From positions 1 to 64,000 of the forward strand of contig JAEWPB010000058.1 of NCBI GenBank assembly GCA_023399465.1: DNA of 64,000 nucleotides, given 5' to 3'. Below the pieces are notes generated by a model. That model was not told the DNA's origin. It searched no databases and saw only the letters and a program-made list of their open reading frames with translations. Positions 34,072 through 43,248 of the stretch are shown in pieces (the stretch's first letter is position 1; the number at the start of each line of letters is the position of its first letter). The position numbers and the translations under genes are program-made. The stretch is from Pseudomonadota bacterium (GTDB taxonomy: Bacteria > Pseudomonadota > Alphaproteobacteria > Rhizobiales > Rhizobiaceae).

Positions 34072-36216
34072 TCAGATATTCCGGCGACGACCTTCCATGA
34101 TGTCGAGGATGGTCCGTCCGGCATCGAGCACGTTGGTGCCGGGTCCGAAGACGGCGGAGACGCCATGATCGATCAGGAACTGGTAGTCCTGGCGCGGAAC
34201 GACACCACCGCAGACGACGATGACATCCTGCGCGCCCTTGGCCTTCAGCGCCTCGACGAGCTGCGGCAGCAGCGTCTTGTGGCCGGCAGCGAGCGACGAC
34301 ACGCCGACGACATGGACCTTGGCGTCGACCGCCATGGCAGCCGCCTCTTCCGGCGTCTGGAACAGCGGGCCCGGCAGCACGTCGAAGCCGATGTCGCCGA
34401 ATGCCGACGAGATGATCTTGGCGCCGCGGTCGTGACCGTCCTGGCCGAGCTTGGCGACCATGATCTTCGGCTTGGCGCCGAGCGCACGGCTGAATGCATC
34501 AAGGCGATCGACAAGAACCGTCAGTTCCGGCTCGCCCTCATAGGCCTTGCCGTAGATGTTCTTGACCACCTTCGGGGTGGCGGCGTGGTTGCCAAAGGCG
34601 TCGCGCATCGCGTCCGAAATTTCACCGACGGTGGCGCGGGCGCGGGCCGCCTCGACCGCCGCCTCGAGCAGGTTGCCCTCGCCGCTGCGGGCCACTTCGC
34701 TAAGCGCGGCCAGCGTCTCCGCGACCTTGACGCTGTCGCGGCGGCGCCTGGTGTCCTCGAGGCGCTTGATCTGCGCGGCCCGAACGGCGGTGTTGTCGAT
34801 CTCGAGAATGTCGATGTGCTCTTCGTTCTCGAGGCGATACTTGTTGACGCCGACGATCACGTCCTCGCCCTTGTCGACCGCCGCCTGGCGCCGGGTGGCG
34901 GCCTCCTCGATCAGCCGCTTCGGCAGGCCGTCGTTCACCGCCCGGGTCATGCCGCCCATGGCCTCGACTTCCTCGATCAGCGCCCAGGCCTTTTCGGCAA
35001 GGTCATTGGTCAGGCTCTCGACATAGTAGGAACCGGCCAGCGGATCGACCACCTTGGTGACGCCCGTCTCGTGCTGGAGGATGAGCTGGGTGTTGCGGGC
35101 GATGCGGGCGGAGAACTCGGTCGGGAGCGCAATCGCCTCGTCGAAGGAGTTGGTGTGCAGCGACTGCGTGCCGCCGAGCACGGCCGACATCGCCTCGAAG
35201 GCGGTGCGCACGATGTTGTTGTAGGGATCCTGCTCCTGCAACGACACGCCCGAGGTCTGGCAGTGGGTACGCAGCATCAGCGAGGACGCCTTCTTCGGGT
35301 CGAACTCCTGCATGATCCGCGACCACAGCAGGCGGGCGGCGCGCAGTTTCGCCGCCTCCATGAAGAAGTTCATGCCGATGGCGAAGAAGAACGACAGGCG
35401 CCCGGCAAAGTCGTCGACATTCAGGCCCTTGGCAAGTGCGGCGCGGACATATTCGCGGCCATCGGCAAGCGTGAAGGCCAGTTCCTGCACCAGCGTCGCG
35501 CCGGCTTCCTGCATGTGGTAGCCGGAAATCGAGATCGAGTTGAAGCGCGGCATTTCCTTGGCCGTGTACTCGATGATGTCGGCAATGATCCGCATCGAGG
35601 GCTCGGGCGGATAGATGTAGGTGTTGCGGACCATGAACTCCTTGAGGATGTCGTTCTGGATGGTCCCCGAAAGCTGCTCGCGCGAAACGCCCTGCTCTTC
35701 GCCGGCAACGATGAAATTGGCGAGGATCGGGATCACCGCGCCGTTCATGGTCATCGAAACCGAGACCTTTTCCAGCGGAATGCCGTCGAAAAGGATCTTC
35801 ATGTCCTCGACCGAATCGATCGCGACACCGGCCTTGCCGACGTCGCCGACCACGCGGGCGTGGTCGCTGTCATAGCCGCGATGAGTGGCAAGGTCGAAGG
35901 CGACCGAGACGCCCTGCTGACCGGCGGCGAGCGCCTTGCGGTAGAAGGCGTTCGATTCTTCCGCCGTCGAAAAACCGGCATACTGGCGAATGGTCCAGGG
36001 GCGGCCGGCATACATGGTGGCACGCGGACCGCGAACGAAGGGTGCGAAACCCGGAAGCGAATCGAGATAGTCGATGCCGGAGAGGTCGTCTGCGGTATAG
36101 AGCGGCTTGACGTCGATCCCCTCGGGCGTGTGCCAGGTCAGCTTGTCCGGCGAAGCCTTCAGCTCCTTCTCGGCGAGCGCCGCCCAGTCTTTCACAGTCT
36201 TCTTGTCGTTGGACAT
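34072..36216 (-). CDS. methylmalonyl-CoA mutase (single-chain, B12-dependent)
   Basis: A 714-residue adenosylcobalamin enzyme that isomerises (R)-methylmalonyl-CoA to succinyl-CoA. The catalytic TIM barrel (about residues 45-420) includes RGPRATMYAGRPWTIRQYAGF and RTHCQTSGVSL. The C-terminal cobalamin domain has the base-off motif GQDGHDRGAKII (about residue 592), with VLPGPLFQTPEEAA and the glycine-rich VVCGGVVPRQDY. The catalytic and B12 domains are fused in one chain, as in scpA/bhbA-type enzymes of rhizobia. It is the last gene of the pccB-pccA-mcm series and depends on cofactor from the aerobic B12 route represented by cobST. Confidence 0.93.
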   Translation of the reverse strand: MSNDKKTVKDWAALAEKELKASPDKLTWHTPEGIDVKPLYTADDLSGIDYLDSLPGFAPFVRGPRATMYAGRPWTIRQYAGFSTAEESNAFYRKALAAGQQGVSVAFDLATHRGYDSDHARVVGDVGKAGVAIDSVEDMKILFDGIPLEKVSVSMTMNGAVIPILANFIVAGEEQGVSREQLSGTIQNDILKEFMVRNTYIYPPEPSMRIIADIIEYTAKEMPRFNSISISGYHMQEAGATLVQELAFTLADGREYVRAALAKGLNVDDFAGRLSFFFAIGMNFFMEAAKLRAARLLWSRIMQEFDPKKASSLMLRTHCQTSGVSLQEQDPYNNIVRTAFEAMSAVLGGTQSLHTNSFDEAIALPTEFSARIARNTQLILQHETGVTKVVDPLAGSYYVESLTNDLAEKAWALIEEVEAMGGMTRAVNDGLPKRLIEEAATRRQAAVDKGEDVIVGVNKYRLENEEHIDILEIDNTAVRAAQIKRLEDTRRRRDSVKVAETLAALSEVARSGEGNLLEAAVEAARARATVGEISDAMRDAFGNHAATPKVVKNIYGKAYEGEPELTVLVDRLDAFSRALGAKPKIMVAKLGQDGHDRGAKIISSAFGDIGFDVLPGPLFQTPEEAAAMAVDAKVHVVGVSSLAAGHKTLLPQLVEALKAKGAQDVIVVCGGVVPRQDYQFLIDHGVSAVFGPGTNVLDAGRTILDIMEGRRRNI

Positions 36217-36287
36217 TTCTCGAAACTCCTCGATTTCGTCGCCGCCGGGGACCGGCCTTCAGGATCGGTCCCGGGTCGGGTGGGTTC

Positions 36288-38291
36288 TTATTCGAACTCC
36301 ATGATCAGTTCGTCGACGGCCAGGCTTGCGCCCGCCTCGACCGCTACCCGCTTGACGACGGCACGTTTTTCGGCGCGCAGGATGTTTTCCATCTTCATCG
36401 CCTCGACGGTGGCGAGCGCCTGACCGGCCTCGACGGTATCGCCTTCCTTGACCGCGATCGACGTGACCACGCCCGGCATCGGGCAAAGCAGCATCTTCGA
36501 GGTATCCGGCGGCAGCTTGACTGGCATCAGCCGCGCAAGCTCGGCCACGCGCGGCTCGCGCACGCGGGCGACGACGTCCATGCCGCGCCACCGCAGGCGG
36601 ATGCCGGAGCCCTTTAGATCGACCTTGACGTTCATCGGCTCGCCATCGACGGAGAAGGACGCAAGGCTGTGGCCCGGAACCCAGTCGCTGGCAACCGACA
36701 ACGCCACACCGTCTGCGAAACGGATATAGGTACCATCGGCGGACACATCGAGAGTGAGGGGGAATTCGTGACCGGCAAGCGTCGTCACCCACTCCTGTCC
36801 GATGACGCGGCGATGGTTGCCGACCGTCCCCGAGATCTGGGCGGCGCGGGTCTCCAGCGCCTGCTTGATGACGGTCGCGGCGGCGGCAAGCTTGCGCGCG
36901 GATGCGTCGTCCGGCTCGACACCGGTGAACCCTTCCGGGAATTCCTCGGCGATATAGGCCGTCGTCAACCGTCCGTCCTTGAACCGCTGCTGCTGCATCA
37001 CCGCCGAAAGGAACGGCAGGTTATGGCCGATGCCCTCGACTTCGAACGCGTCCAGCGCCTCGGCCATCTCCCTGATGGCGCCGGCGCGATCAGGCGCCCA
37101 GGTGCAGAGCTTGGCGATCATCGGATCGTAGTACATCGAGATCTCGCCGCCCTCGTAGACGCCGGTATCGTTGCGGACGACCGTACCGTTAAACTTCGGG
37201 CCCTCCGCTGGCGGCCGATAGCGCGTCAGGCGGCCGATCGAGGGCAGGAAGTTGCGGTAGGGATCTTCCGCGTAGAGACGGCTTTCGATCGCCCAGCCGT
37301 CAAGCTTGACGTCATCCTGACCGAAGGAGAGCTTCTCGCCGTCAGCGACGCGGATCATCTGCTCGACGAGATCGATGCCGGTGATGAGTTCGGTCACCGG
37401 GTGCTCGACCTGCAAGCGGGTATTCATCTCGAGGAAGTAAAAGTTACGGTTGCCGTCGACGATGAATTCGACGGTGCCGGCGGAATAGTAGCCGACGGCC
37501 TTGGCGAGTGCGACTGCCTGCTCGCCCATGGCCTTGCGGGTCGCCTCGTCGAGGAACGGCGACGGTGCCTCCTCGATGACCTTCTGGTTACGGCGCTGGA
37601 TCGAGCATTCGCGCTCGCCGAGATAGAGCGTCGTGCCGTGCTTGTCGCCGAGCACCTGGATCTCGATGTGGCGGGGCTCGGTCACGAACTTCTCGATGAA
37701 GATGCGGTCGTCGCCGAAGGAGGATTTCGCCTCGTTCTTCGACGACTGGAAACCCTCGCGCGCTTCGGCATCGTTCCAGGCGATGCGCATGCCCTTGCCG
37801 CCACCGCCGGCAGAGGCCTTGATCATCACGGGATAACCGATCTGCGAGGCGATCCGGACCGCCTCGTCGGCATCCTCGATCAGGCCCATATGGCCGGGAA
37901 CGGTCGACACGCCAGCTTCCGCCGCCAGCTTCTTCGAGGTGATCTTGTCGCCCATCGCCTGAATAGCACGGACCGGCGGACCGATGAAGGCAACGCCTTC
38001 CTTTTCAAGCGCTTCGGCGAAGGCGGCGTTTTCCGAAAGGAAGCCGTAGCCCGGGTGAACGGCGTCGGCGCCGGTCTTGCGGATGGCATCGATGATCTTG
38101 TCGATGACGATATAGGACTGGTTGGACGGCGCCGGACCGATATGGACGGCCTCGTCGGCTTCACGCACATGCAGAGCATCGCGGTCGGCATCGGAATAGA
38201 CGGCCACGGTGGCGATGCCAAGCTTCCTGGCGGTGCGGATGACCCGGCAGGCGATTTCGCCGCGGTTGGCGATGAGGATTTTCTTGATCAT
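36288..38291 (-). CDS. pccA: propionyl-CoA carboxylase, biotin-containing alpha subunit
   Basis: A 667-residue protein. The biotin carboxylase domain starts at MIKKILIANRGEIACRVIRTA and includes KASAGGGGKGMRIAW, EKFVTEPRHIEIQVLGD and EMNTRLQVEHPVTE. A linker (BT) domain follows, then a C-terminal biotinyl domain with VEAMKMEN, whose Lys carries biotin. With PccB it carboxylates propionyl-CoA to methylmalonyl-CoA. The ATG at 38291 has GGAGGACAAGC before it; the longer frame adds 20 non-homologous residues. The gene lies 71 bases upstream of mcm on the same strand. Paralogous methylcrotonyl-CoA carboxylase is excluded by the mcm and pccR context. Confidence 0.92.
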   Translation of the reverse strand: MIKKILIANRGEIACRVIRTARKLGIATVAVYSDADRDALHVREADEAVHIGPAPSNQSYIVIDKIIDAIRKTGADAVHPGYGFLSENAAFAEALEKEGVAFIGPPVRAIQAMGDKITSKKLAAEAGVSTVPGHMGLIEDADEAVRIASQIGYPVMIKASAGGGGKGMRIAWNDAEAREGFQSSKNEAKSSFGDDRIFIEKFVTEPRHIEIQVLGDKHGTTLYLGERECSIQRRNQKVIEEAPSPFLDEATRKAMGEQAVALAKAVGYYSAGTVEFIVDGNRNFYFLEMNTRLQVEHPVTELITGIDLVEQMIRVADGEKLSFGQDDVKLDGWAIESRLYAEDPYRNFLPSIGRLTRYRPPAEGPKFNGTVVRNDTGVYEGGEISMYYDPMIAKLCTWAPDRAGAIREMAEALDAFEVEGIGHNLPFLSAVMQQQRFKDGRLTTAYIAEEFPEGFTGVEPDDASARKLAAAATVIKQALETRAAQISGTVGNHRRVIGQEWVTTLAGHEFPLTLDVSADGTYIRFADGVALSVASDWVPGHSLASFSVDGEPMNVKVDLKGSGIRLRWRGMDVVARVREPRVAELARLMPVKLPPDTSKMLLCPMPGVVTSIAVKEGDTVEAGQALATVEAMKMENILRAEKRAVVKRVAVEAGASLAVDELIMEFE

Positions 38292-38421
38292 GCTTGTCCT
38301 CCGTCGGACGGAAAAGAAATACGGCCGGGCGAAACAGTGTCTGTCGGGCAATACCGGCTGTCGACGCGATGAAATTCAAGGATCGCTGACGTGCCGCGGG
38401 CGTTAAAGGTCATGGCCACCG

Positions 38422-38799
38422 TCACACCTCCATCACGTCTTCGAAGGATTCAGGGAAGCTCTGGCGCGCAACGCGCTCGTCGATCCGGAGCAAGGCCTCA
38501 TAGGAGAGCGGATCGAAGCGATCCTCTGCCGCCACGACCTCGCGTCCGAAAAGCAGGTTCAGCCGTGCGGCATCGAGGTTCCCGCGCTCGAAAGGCTCGG
38601 CGCCGAAATGATGCCAGAGCGCGTGCAGGAAGGCCGCATCGACCCTGTGCTCCGCGGTGCCGGGACGCGCCCGCCGGGGCAGAGCCTTGATCGGCGTCAC
38701 CCCTTTCGGGTTGGCCCGCCGGATGGTGAACTGGATGCCCGTTCCCGGCATGCCGGACGGAAATCCCCTGTGCTTCGTCATATCGGGAAGGTTTGCCAT
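38422..38799 (-). CDS. small hypothetical protein between pccB and pccA
   Basis: A 125-residue protein I do not recognise. The N-terminal part is basic (HRGFPSG...IQFTIRRANPKGVTPIKALPRRARPGTAEHR), and the C-terminal half is more acidic and helical (HALWHHFGAEPFERGNLDAARLNLLFGREVVAAEDRFDPLSYEALLRIDERVARQ in outline). It has no signal peptide or membrane segment. It sits 17 bases after the pccB stop with a purine-rich ribosome-binding site, in the same direction, so translation within the propionate operon is likely. A role in carboxylase assembly or control is only a guess from position. Confidence 0.6.
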   Translation of the reverse strand: MANLPDMTKHRGFPSGMPGTGIQFTIRRANPKGVTPIKALPRRARPGTAEHRVDAAFLHALWHHFGAEPFERGNLDAARLNLLFGREVVAAEDRFDPLSYEALLRIDERVARQSFPESFEDVMEV

Positions 38800-38816
38800 C
38801 GGTTATCGCCCCTCCC

Positions 38817-40349
38817 TTACAATGGAATCGTGTCGTGCTTGCGCCAGCGCGTCTCGACCTGCTTGTTGCGCAGCGAGGCGAATGCCCGGGCGATGCGGCG
38901 ACGCGAGGAATGCGGCATGATGACCTCGTCGATGAAGCCGCGCTCGGCTGCAACGAAGGGATTGGCGAAGCGTTCCTCGTATTCCCTCGTACGGGCGGCG
39001 ATCTTTTCCGGATCCCCGAGTTCGGAGCGATAGAGGATTTCCGTGGCGCCCTTGGCACCCATCACCGCGATTTCCGCGGTCGGCCAGGCGTAGTTGATGT
39101 CCGCGCCGATGTGCTTGGAGGCCATCACGTCATAAGCGCCGCCATAAGCCTTGCGGGTGATCAGCGTCACCATCGGCACGGTGGCCTGGCTGTAGGCGAA
39201 GAGCAGCTTGGCGCCATGCTTGATGACGCCGCCATATTCCTGGGCAGTGCCGGGCAGGAAGCCGGGAACGTCGATCAGGGTCAGGATCGGAATGTTGAAG
39301 GCATCGCAGAAGCGCACGAAACGGGCCGCCTTGCGCGAGCTGTCGATGTCGAGGCAACCGGCAAGCACCATCGGCTGGTTGGCGACGACGCCGACCGTCT
39401 GGCCTTCCATGCGGATGAAGCCGGTGATGATGTTGCGGGCAAAGGCTTCCTGGATCTCGAAGAAATCGCCCTCGTCGGCCAGCGCCAGGATCAGCTCCTT
39501 CATGTCGTAGGGCTTGGTCGCGCTGTCGGGGATCAGGCTATCGAGGCGGGCTTCAAGCCGGCCGGGATCGTCGTGGAACGGCCGAACCGGCGGTTTTTCG
39601 CGGTTGTTGAGCGGCAGGAAGTCGAAGAGCATGCGAACCTGCTCCAGCGCCTCGACGTCGTTTTCGTAGGCGCCATCGGCCACCGACGACTTCGAGGTGT
39701 GGGTGCGAGCGCCGCCCAGTTCCTCGGCGGTGACGATCTCGTTGGTCACCGTCTTCACCACGTCGGGACCGGTCACGAACATGTAGGAGCTGTCGCGGAC
39801 CATGAAGATGAAGTCGGTCATGGCCGGCGAATAGACCGCGCCGCCGGCGCAGGGGCCCATGATCACCGAGATCTGCGGGATGATGCCGGAAGCATCGACA
39901 TTGCGCTTGAACACGTCGGCATAACCGGCCAGCGAGGCGACGCCTTCCTGGATGCGGGCACCGCCGGAGTCGTTGAGGCCGATGACGGGCGCTCCGTTGC
40001 GCATCGCCATATCCATGATCTTGCAGATCTTCTGGGCATGGGTTTCCGACAGCGAGCCACCGAGCACGGTGAAGTCCTGGGAGAAGACATAGACCTGCCG
40101 GCCATTGATCGTGCCCCAGCCGGTCACGACACCGTCACCCGCCACCTTCTGCTCGGCCATGCCGAAATCGGTGCAGCGGTGGGTGACATACATGTCGTAT
40201 TCTTCGAAGGAACCAGGGTCGAGCAACACCTCGATCCGCTCGCGGGCGGTCAGCTTGCCCTTGCCGTGCTGGGCATCGATGCGCCGCTGGCCGCCGCCGA
40301 GACGGGCTTCCGCCCGACGGGCTTCCAATTGATCGAGAATTGCTCGCAT
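38817..40349 (-). CDS. pccB: propionyl-CoA carboxylase beta subunit
   Basis: A 510-residue carboxyltransferase with two crotonase-like domains. Recognisable blocks are GKLTARERIEVLLDPGSFEEYDM near residue 31, VFSQDFTVLGGSLSETHAQKI, GLNDSGGARIQEGV, IMGPCAGGAVYSPA, LIDVPGFLPGTAQEYGG and TRKAYGGAYDVM. These are typical of PccB rather than of methylcrotonyl or acetyl-CoA beta chains. The ATG at 40349 (MRAILDQLEARR) gives the usual length. It is divergent from the pccR regulator; the 143-base gap between them contains several TTTGCAAA-like sites. Confidence 0.93.
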   Translation of the reverse strand: MRAILDQLEARRAEARLGGGQRRIDAQHGKGKLTARERIEVLLDPGSFEEYDMYVTHRCTDFGMAEQKVAGDGVVTGWGTINGRQVYVFSQDFTVLGGSLSETHAQKICKIMDMAMRNGAPVIGLNDSGGARIQEGVASLAGYADVFKRNVDASGIIPQISVIMGPCAGGAVYSPAMTDFIFMVRDSSYMFVTGPDVVKTVTNEIVTAEELGGARTHTSKSSVADGAYENDVEALEQVRMLFDFLPLNNREKPPVRPFHDDPGRLEARLDSLIPDSATKPYDMKELILALADEGDFFEIQEAFARNIITGFIRMEGQTVGVVANQPMVLAGCLDIDSSRKAARFVRFCDAFNIPILTLIDVPGFLPGTAQEYGGVIKHGAKLLFAYSQATVPMVTLITRKAYGGAYDVMASKHIGADINYAWPTAEIAVMGAKGATEILYRSELGDPEKIAARTREYEERFANPFVAAERGFIDEVIMPHSSRRRIARAFASLRNKQVETRWRKHDTIPL

Positions 40350-40440
40350 TTCGTCTCCTCCTGTCATTCAGGCGATCTTGCAGAGGGTTGGTGCGCTCCG
40401 CAATAGCGGGCGACGGCAAGGGAGAAAACAGTTGAAGAGG

Positions 40441-40491
40441 TGCAAATGTATAGTGTAAAACTGTGCAAAATGTAATTTGCAAAGTTGCAAA
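40441..40491. promoter_or_regulatory. TTTGCAAA-type operator cluster between pccB and pccR
   Basis: Four TGCAAA-containing elements lie directly upstream of pccR: TGCAAA at 40441, TGTGCAAA at 40462, a perfect palindrome TTTGCAAA at 40476 and GTTGCAAA at 40484. TTTGCAAA-like repeats are the known target type of the ScfR regulators such as PccR of Rhodobacter sphaeroides. The position allows control of pccB and autoregulation of pccR. Confidence 0.65.
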
Positions 40492-40492
40492 C

Positions 40493-41899
40493 ATGGCGAT
40501 CGGAAAACTCTATATCGGCCGCAAGGTTCGTGAACTGCGCGAGGCCGGCAAGATGACGCAGGCCCAGTTCGCCGAGCGGATCAGCATCTCGACCAGCTAC
40601 CTCAACCAGATCGAGAACAACCAGCGGCCCGTATCCGCCTCGGTCCTGCTGTCGCTCGCCGAAAAATTCCAGATCGACATCACCGAACTGTCGACCAGCG
40701 AGGGCGACCGGCTGATGTCGGCCCTGTCCGAAGCGCTCTCCGATCCGTTGTTCGAGACCTATAAGCCGAGCCTGCAGGAACTCAAGCTCATTGCCCAGAA
40801 TGCGCCCGGCCTTGCCCATGCGCTGATCACCTGCCACCAGGCCTATCGCCGCAATTCCGAGCAGCTCGCCGGCTTCGACGACACGCTCGGCCGCGCGGCA
40901 ACCGAAACCACGCCCTATGAAGAGGTCCGCGACTTCTTCCATTTCGTCGACAACTACATTCACGAAATCGACGTGATGGCGGAAACGCTCGCCGGTGAGC
41001 TCGGGCTTGGCGAGGGCGATCACAGCATGCTCGCCACCCATCTGGAAAAGCGCCACGGCGTGCGGGTGGTGCGCGGACCGGCCGACGAAGACTATGTCCG
41101 CCGCTACGATCCGGAATCCCGCGTACTGACGATGAACCCCTATACGCCCGCGGCCAGCCGCGATTTCCAGATCGCCCTGCAGATCGCCCAACTGCACGCC
41201 GGTTCGCAGATCGACGCGATTGCCGCCGGTGCCGGTTTCCGCACCGAGGAAGCCTATGAAATCTGTCGCATCGGCCTGCACAACTACTTCGCCGGCGCGC
41301 TGCTGCTGCCTTACCAGGTCTTCCTGAAGGCGGCGATGGAACTGCGCCACGACCTGGAACTGCTCGCTGCCCGCTTCGGGGCATCGCTCGAGCAGGTCTG
41401 CCACCGCCTCAGCACCCTGCAGCGTCCGGGCCAGAAGGGCGTTCCGATATTCTTCGCCCGCATCGACCGGGCTGGCAACATCACCAAGCGCCACAGCGCC
41501 GCGCGGCTGCAATTCGCCCGCTTCGGCGCCGCCTGCCCGATCTGGAACGTGCATCAGGCCTTCGAGATGCCTGCGGGCATCATCCGCCAGCTTGCCGAAA
41601 CGCCGGACGGTGTGCGCTATCTGTCGCTCGCCACCCAGATCACCAAGGGTGGCGGCGGGTTCCATGCGCCCCATCCGCGCTACGCCATCGCGCTTGGCTG
41701 CGAGATCTCCTATGCCGACAATTTCGTCTATGCCGACGGGCTGGATCTCGGCAACCGCGCCGCCTTCGACATGATCGGCATCTCCTGCCGCATCTGCGAG
41801 CGCACCAAATGCGCCCAGCGCGCCGTGCCGCCGTTCAAGCGCAAGCTCATCGTCGACCACGACGTCAGGGGACCGGTGCCCTACAAGCTCGCGGATTGA
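40493..41899 (+). CDS. pccR: short-chain fatty acyl-CoA regulator, ScfR family (PccR-like)
   Basis: A 468-residue transcription factor. The N-terminal Cro/XRE helix-turn-helix (about residues 8-62) is KVRELREAGKMTQAQFAERISISTSYLNQIENNQRPVSASVL in outline. A central ImmA/IrrE-like region (IALQIAQLHAGSQIDAI with LPYQVFLKAAMELRHDLELLAARFGASLEQVCHRL) and a C-terminal DUF2083 domain with cysteines (GISCRICERTKCAQRA) follow. This is the RamB/PccR/MccR architecture, which senses acyl-CoAs. Divergence from pccB and the TTTGCAAA cluster point to propionyl-CoA control. The ATG at 40493 lies at the edge of the operator cluster, implying self-regulation. Confidence 0.85.
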   Translation: MAIGKLYIGRKVRELREAGKMTQAQFAERISISTSYLNQIENNQRPVSASVLLSLAEKFQIDITELSTSEGDRLMSALSEALSDPLFETYKPSLQELKLIAQNAPGLAHALITCHQAYRRNSEQLAGFDDTLGRAATETTPYEEVRDFFHFVDNYIHEIDVMAETLAGELGLGEGDHSMLATHLEKRHGVRVVRGPADEDYVRRYDPESRVLTMNPYTPAASRDFQIALQIAQLHAGSQIDAIAAGAGFRTEEAYEICRIGLHNYFAGALLLPYQVFLKAAMELRHDLELLAARFGASLEQVCHRLSTLQRPGQKGVPIFFARIDRAGNITKRHSAARLQFARFGAACPIWNVHQAFEMPAGIIRQLAETPDGVRYLSLATQITKGGGGFHAPHPRYAIALGCEISYADNFVYADGLDLGNRAAFDMIGISCRICERTKCAQRAVPPFKRKLIVDHDVRGPVPYKLAD

Positions 41900-42006
41900 C
41901 CCGTTGAGCGCGCCAGCCCATCACCCGGCGATACCCGTCTTTTGCTTGCCGCTCCGGCCAATCCCTAGTAGAGCCTTGGGGCACACAAGAAAAATCGGAA
42001 ACACCC

Positions 42007-43200
42007 ATGACTACCGGCAGCACGGCGCCGCGGCGTATCACCATTCTCGGCTCCACGGGCTCCATCGGCTGCAACACGCTCGATGTCGTGTCGCAGCTCG
42101 GCGGCCGTGACAATTTCGAAATCGCGGCACTGACCGGTTTTGGCAACATCGCTCTGCTCGCCGCGCAAGCGAAAACGTTCGGCGCTCGCCTGGCGGTGAC
42201 CGCGGACGAGAGCCAGTATGCAGCACTCAAGGATGCGCTTGCGGGCAGCGGCATTGCCGTCGCCGCCGGACAGTCGGGATTGATCGAGGCGGCCGAAATG
42301 GACGCAGGCTGGGTGATGGCGGCAATTGTCGGCACGGCCGGCCTAGCGCCGACGCTCGCCGCGGCGCGGCGCGGCGCCGACATCGCGCTCGCCAACAAGG
42401 AATGCCTGGTTTCGGCCGGCGATCTCTTCGTCGATGCGGTGAAGGCTGGCGGCGGACAACTGATCCCCGTGGACAGCGAACACAGCGCCATCTTCCAGTC
42501 GCTCGAGACCGACCAGCGCCATGCCGTCGAGCGGATCATCCTCACCGCCTCCGGCGGCCCGTTCCGCACCTGGACGCGAGAGAAGATGGCCGACGTGACG
42601 GCCGAAACCGCCCGCGCCCATCCCAACTGGTCGATGGGCCTGAAGATCTCGATCGGCAGCGCCTCGATGTTCAACAAGGCGCTGGAAATGATCGAGGCCA
42701 AGCACCTCTTCGACGTCCGTCCGGACCAGATCGAGGTGATCGTGCACCCGCAATCGATCATCCACTCGATGGTCGGCTACCGCGATGGCTCGGTGCTGGC
42801 GCAGCTCGGCTGCCCCGACATGCGCACCGCAATCGGCTACGCGCTGACTTATCCCGACCGGCCGCCGCTCAATGTCGAGCGGCTGGATTTCGCCAAACTG
42901 TCGCGCCTCGATTTCGAAGCCCCGGACGAGACCCGCTTTCCAGCACTCCGCCTCGCCCGTACGGCCCTGGAGCGGGGCGGCGTGCAGGGGGCGGTCATGA
43001 ATGCCGCCGAAGAAATCGCCTTCAACGCCTTCGTCGCCGGACGCATCGGTTTCCTCGACATGGCGGATATCGCCGAACAGGTGATGGATTGCATGCAGGG
43101 TTTCGGCAGCGCGAGGACGATGGACGACGTGTTCGCCGCCGACGCTGAAGCGCGCCGCCGCGCCGCCGATGTCATCGCGGAAAAGGAAAAGGCCGCGTAA
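42007..43200 (+). CDS. dxr: 1-deoxy-D-xylulose-5-phosphate reductoisomerase
   Basis: A 397-residue NADPH-dependent enzyme of the MEP isoprenoid pathway, producing 2-C-methyl-D-erythritol 4-phosphate. The N-terminal Rossmann motif is ITILGSTGSIGCNTLDV. The substrate and metal blocks are ANKECLVSAGDL (Lys-Glu), VDSEHSAIFQ (Asp/Glu), LTASGGPFR and the flexible-loop/Glu segment WSMGLKISIGSASMFNKALEMIEA. All are intact. It stands alone next to hemA rather than in a uppS-cdsA cluster, an order also known from other rhizobia. Its terminator overlaps its own stop codon. Confidence 0.95.
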   Translation: MTTGSTAPRRITILGSTGSIGCNTLDVVSQLGGRDNFEIAALTGFGNIALLAAQAKTFGARLAVTADESQYAALKDALAGSGIAVAAGQSGLIEAAEMDAGWVMAAIVGTAGLAPTLAAARRGADIALANKECLVSAGDLFVDAVKAGGGQLIPVDSEHSAIFQSLETDQRHAVERIILTASGGPFRTWTREKMADVTAETARAHPNWSMGLKISIGSASMFNKALEMIEAKHLFDVRPDQIEVIVHPQSIIHSMVGYRDGSVLAQLGCPDMRTAIGYALTYPDRPPLNVERLDFAKLSRLDFEAPDETRFPALRLARTALERGGVQGAVMNAAEEIAFNAFVAGRIGFLDMADIAEQVMDCMQGFGSARTMDDVFAADAEARRRAADVIAEKEKAA

Positions 43201-43216
43201 GACGCGGCCCCTTGTT
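43191..43216. terminator. bidirectional terminator between dxr and hemA
   Basis: GGCCGCGT pairs with ACGCGGCC around a 3-base loop. The left arm includes the last dxr codons and the stop is in the loop. On the plus strand CCTTGTTTCTT follows; on the minus strand TTTTCCTTTT follows, so it serves hemA best. Confidence 0.7.
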
Positions 43217-43248
43217 TCTTCCATAACGCAGTTAAGTAGGTTGCCTGC

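Noticed and set aside
33732..34166. Minus-strand open frame of 144 codons between tRNA-Arg and mcm
   Set aside because: It overlaps the mcm 3' end by nearly 100 bases, has an amino acid make-up typical of noncoding GC-rich DNA and no Shine-Dalgarno.
34165..36423. Long plus-strand open frame (752 codons) opposite mcm
   Set aside because: It is an antisense shadow of a high-GC gene: its codons mirror the mcm frame, it has no domain or ribosome-binding site, and the minus-strand enzyme is unmistakable.
42007..43200. Displacement of dxr from the uppS-cdsA cluster as an oddity
   Set aside because: As far as I recall, a dxr-hemA neighbourhood is normal in rhizobia, so this is not unusual.
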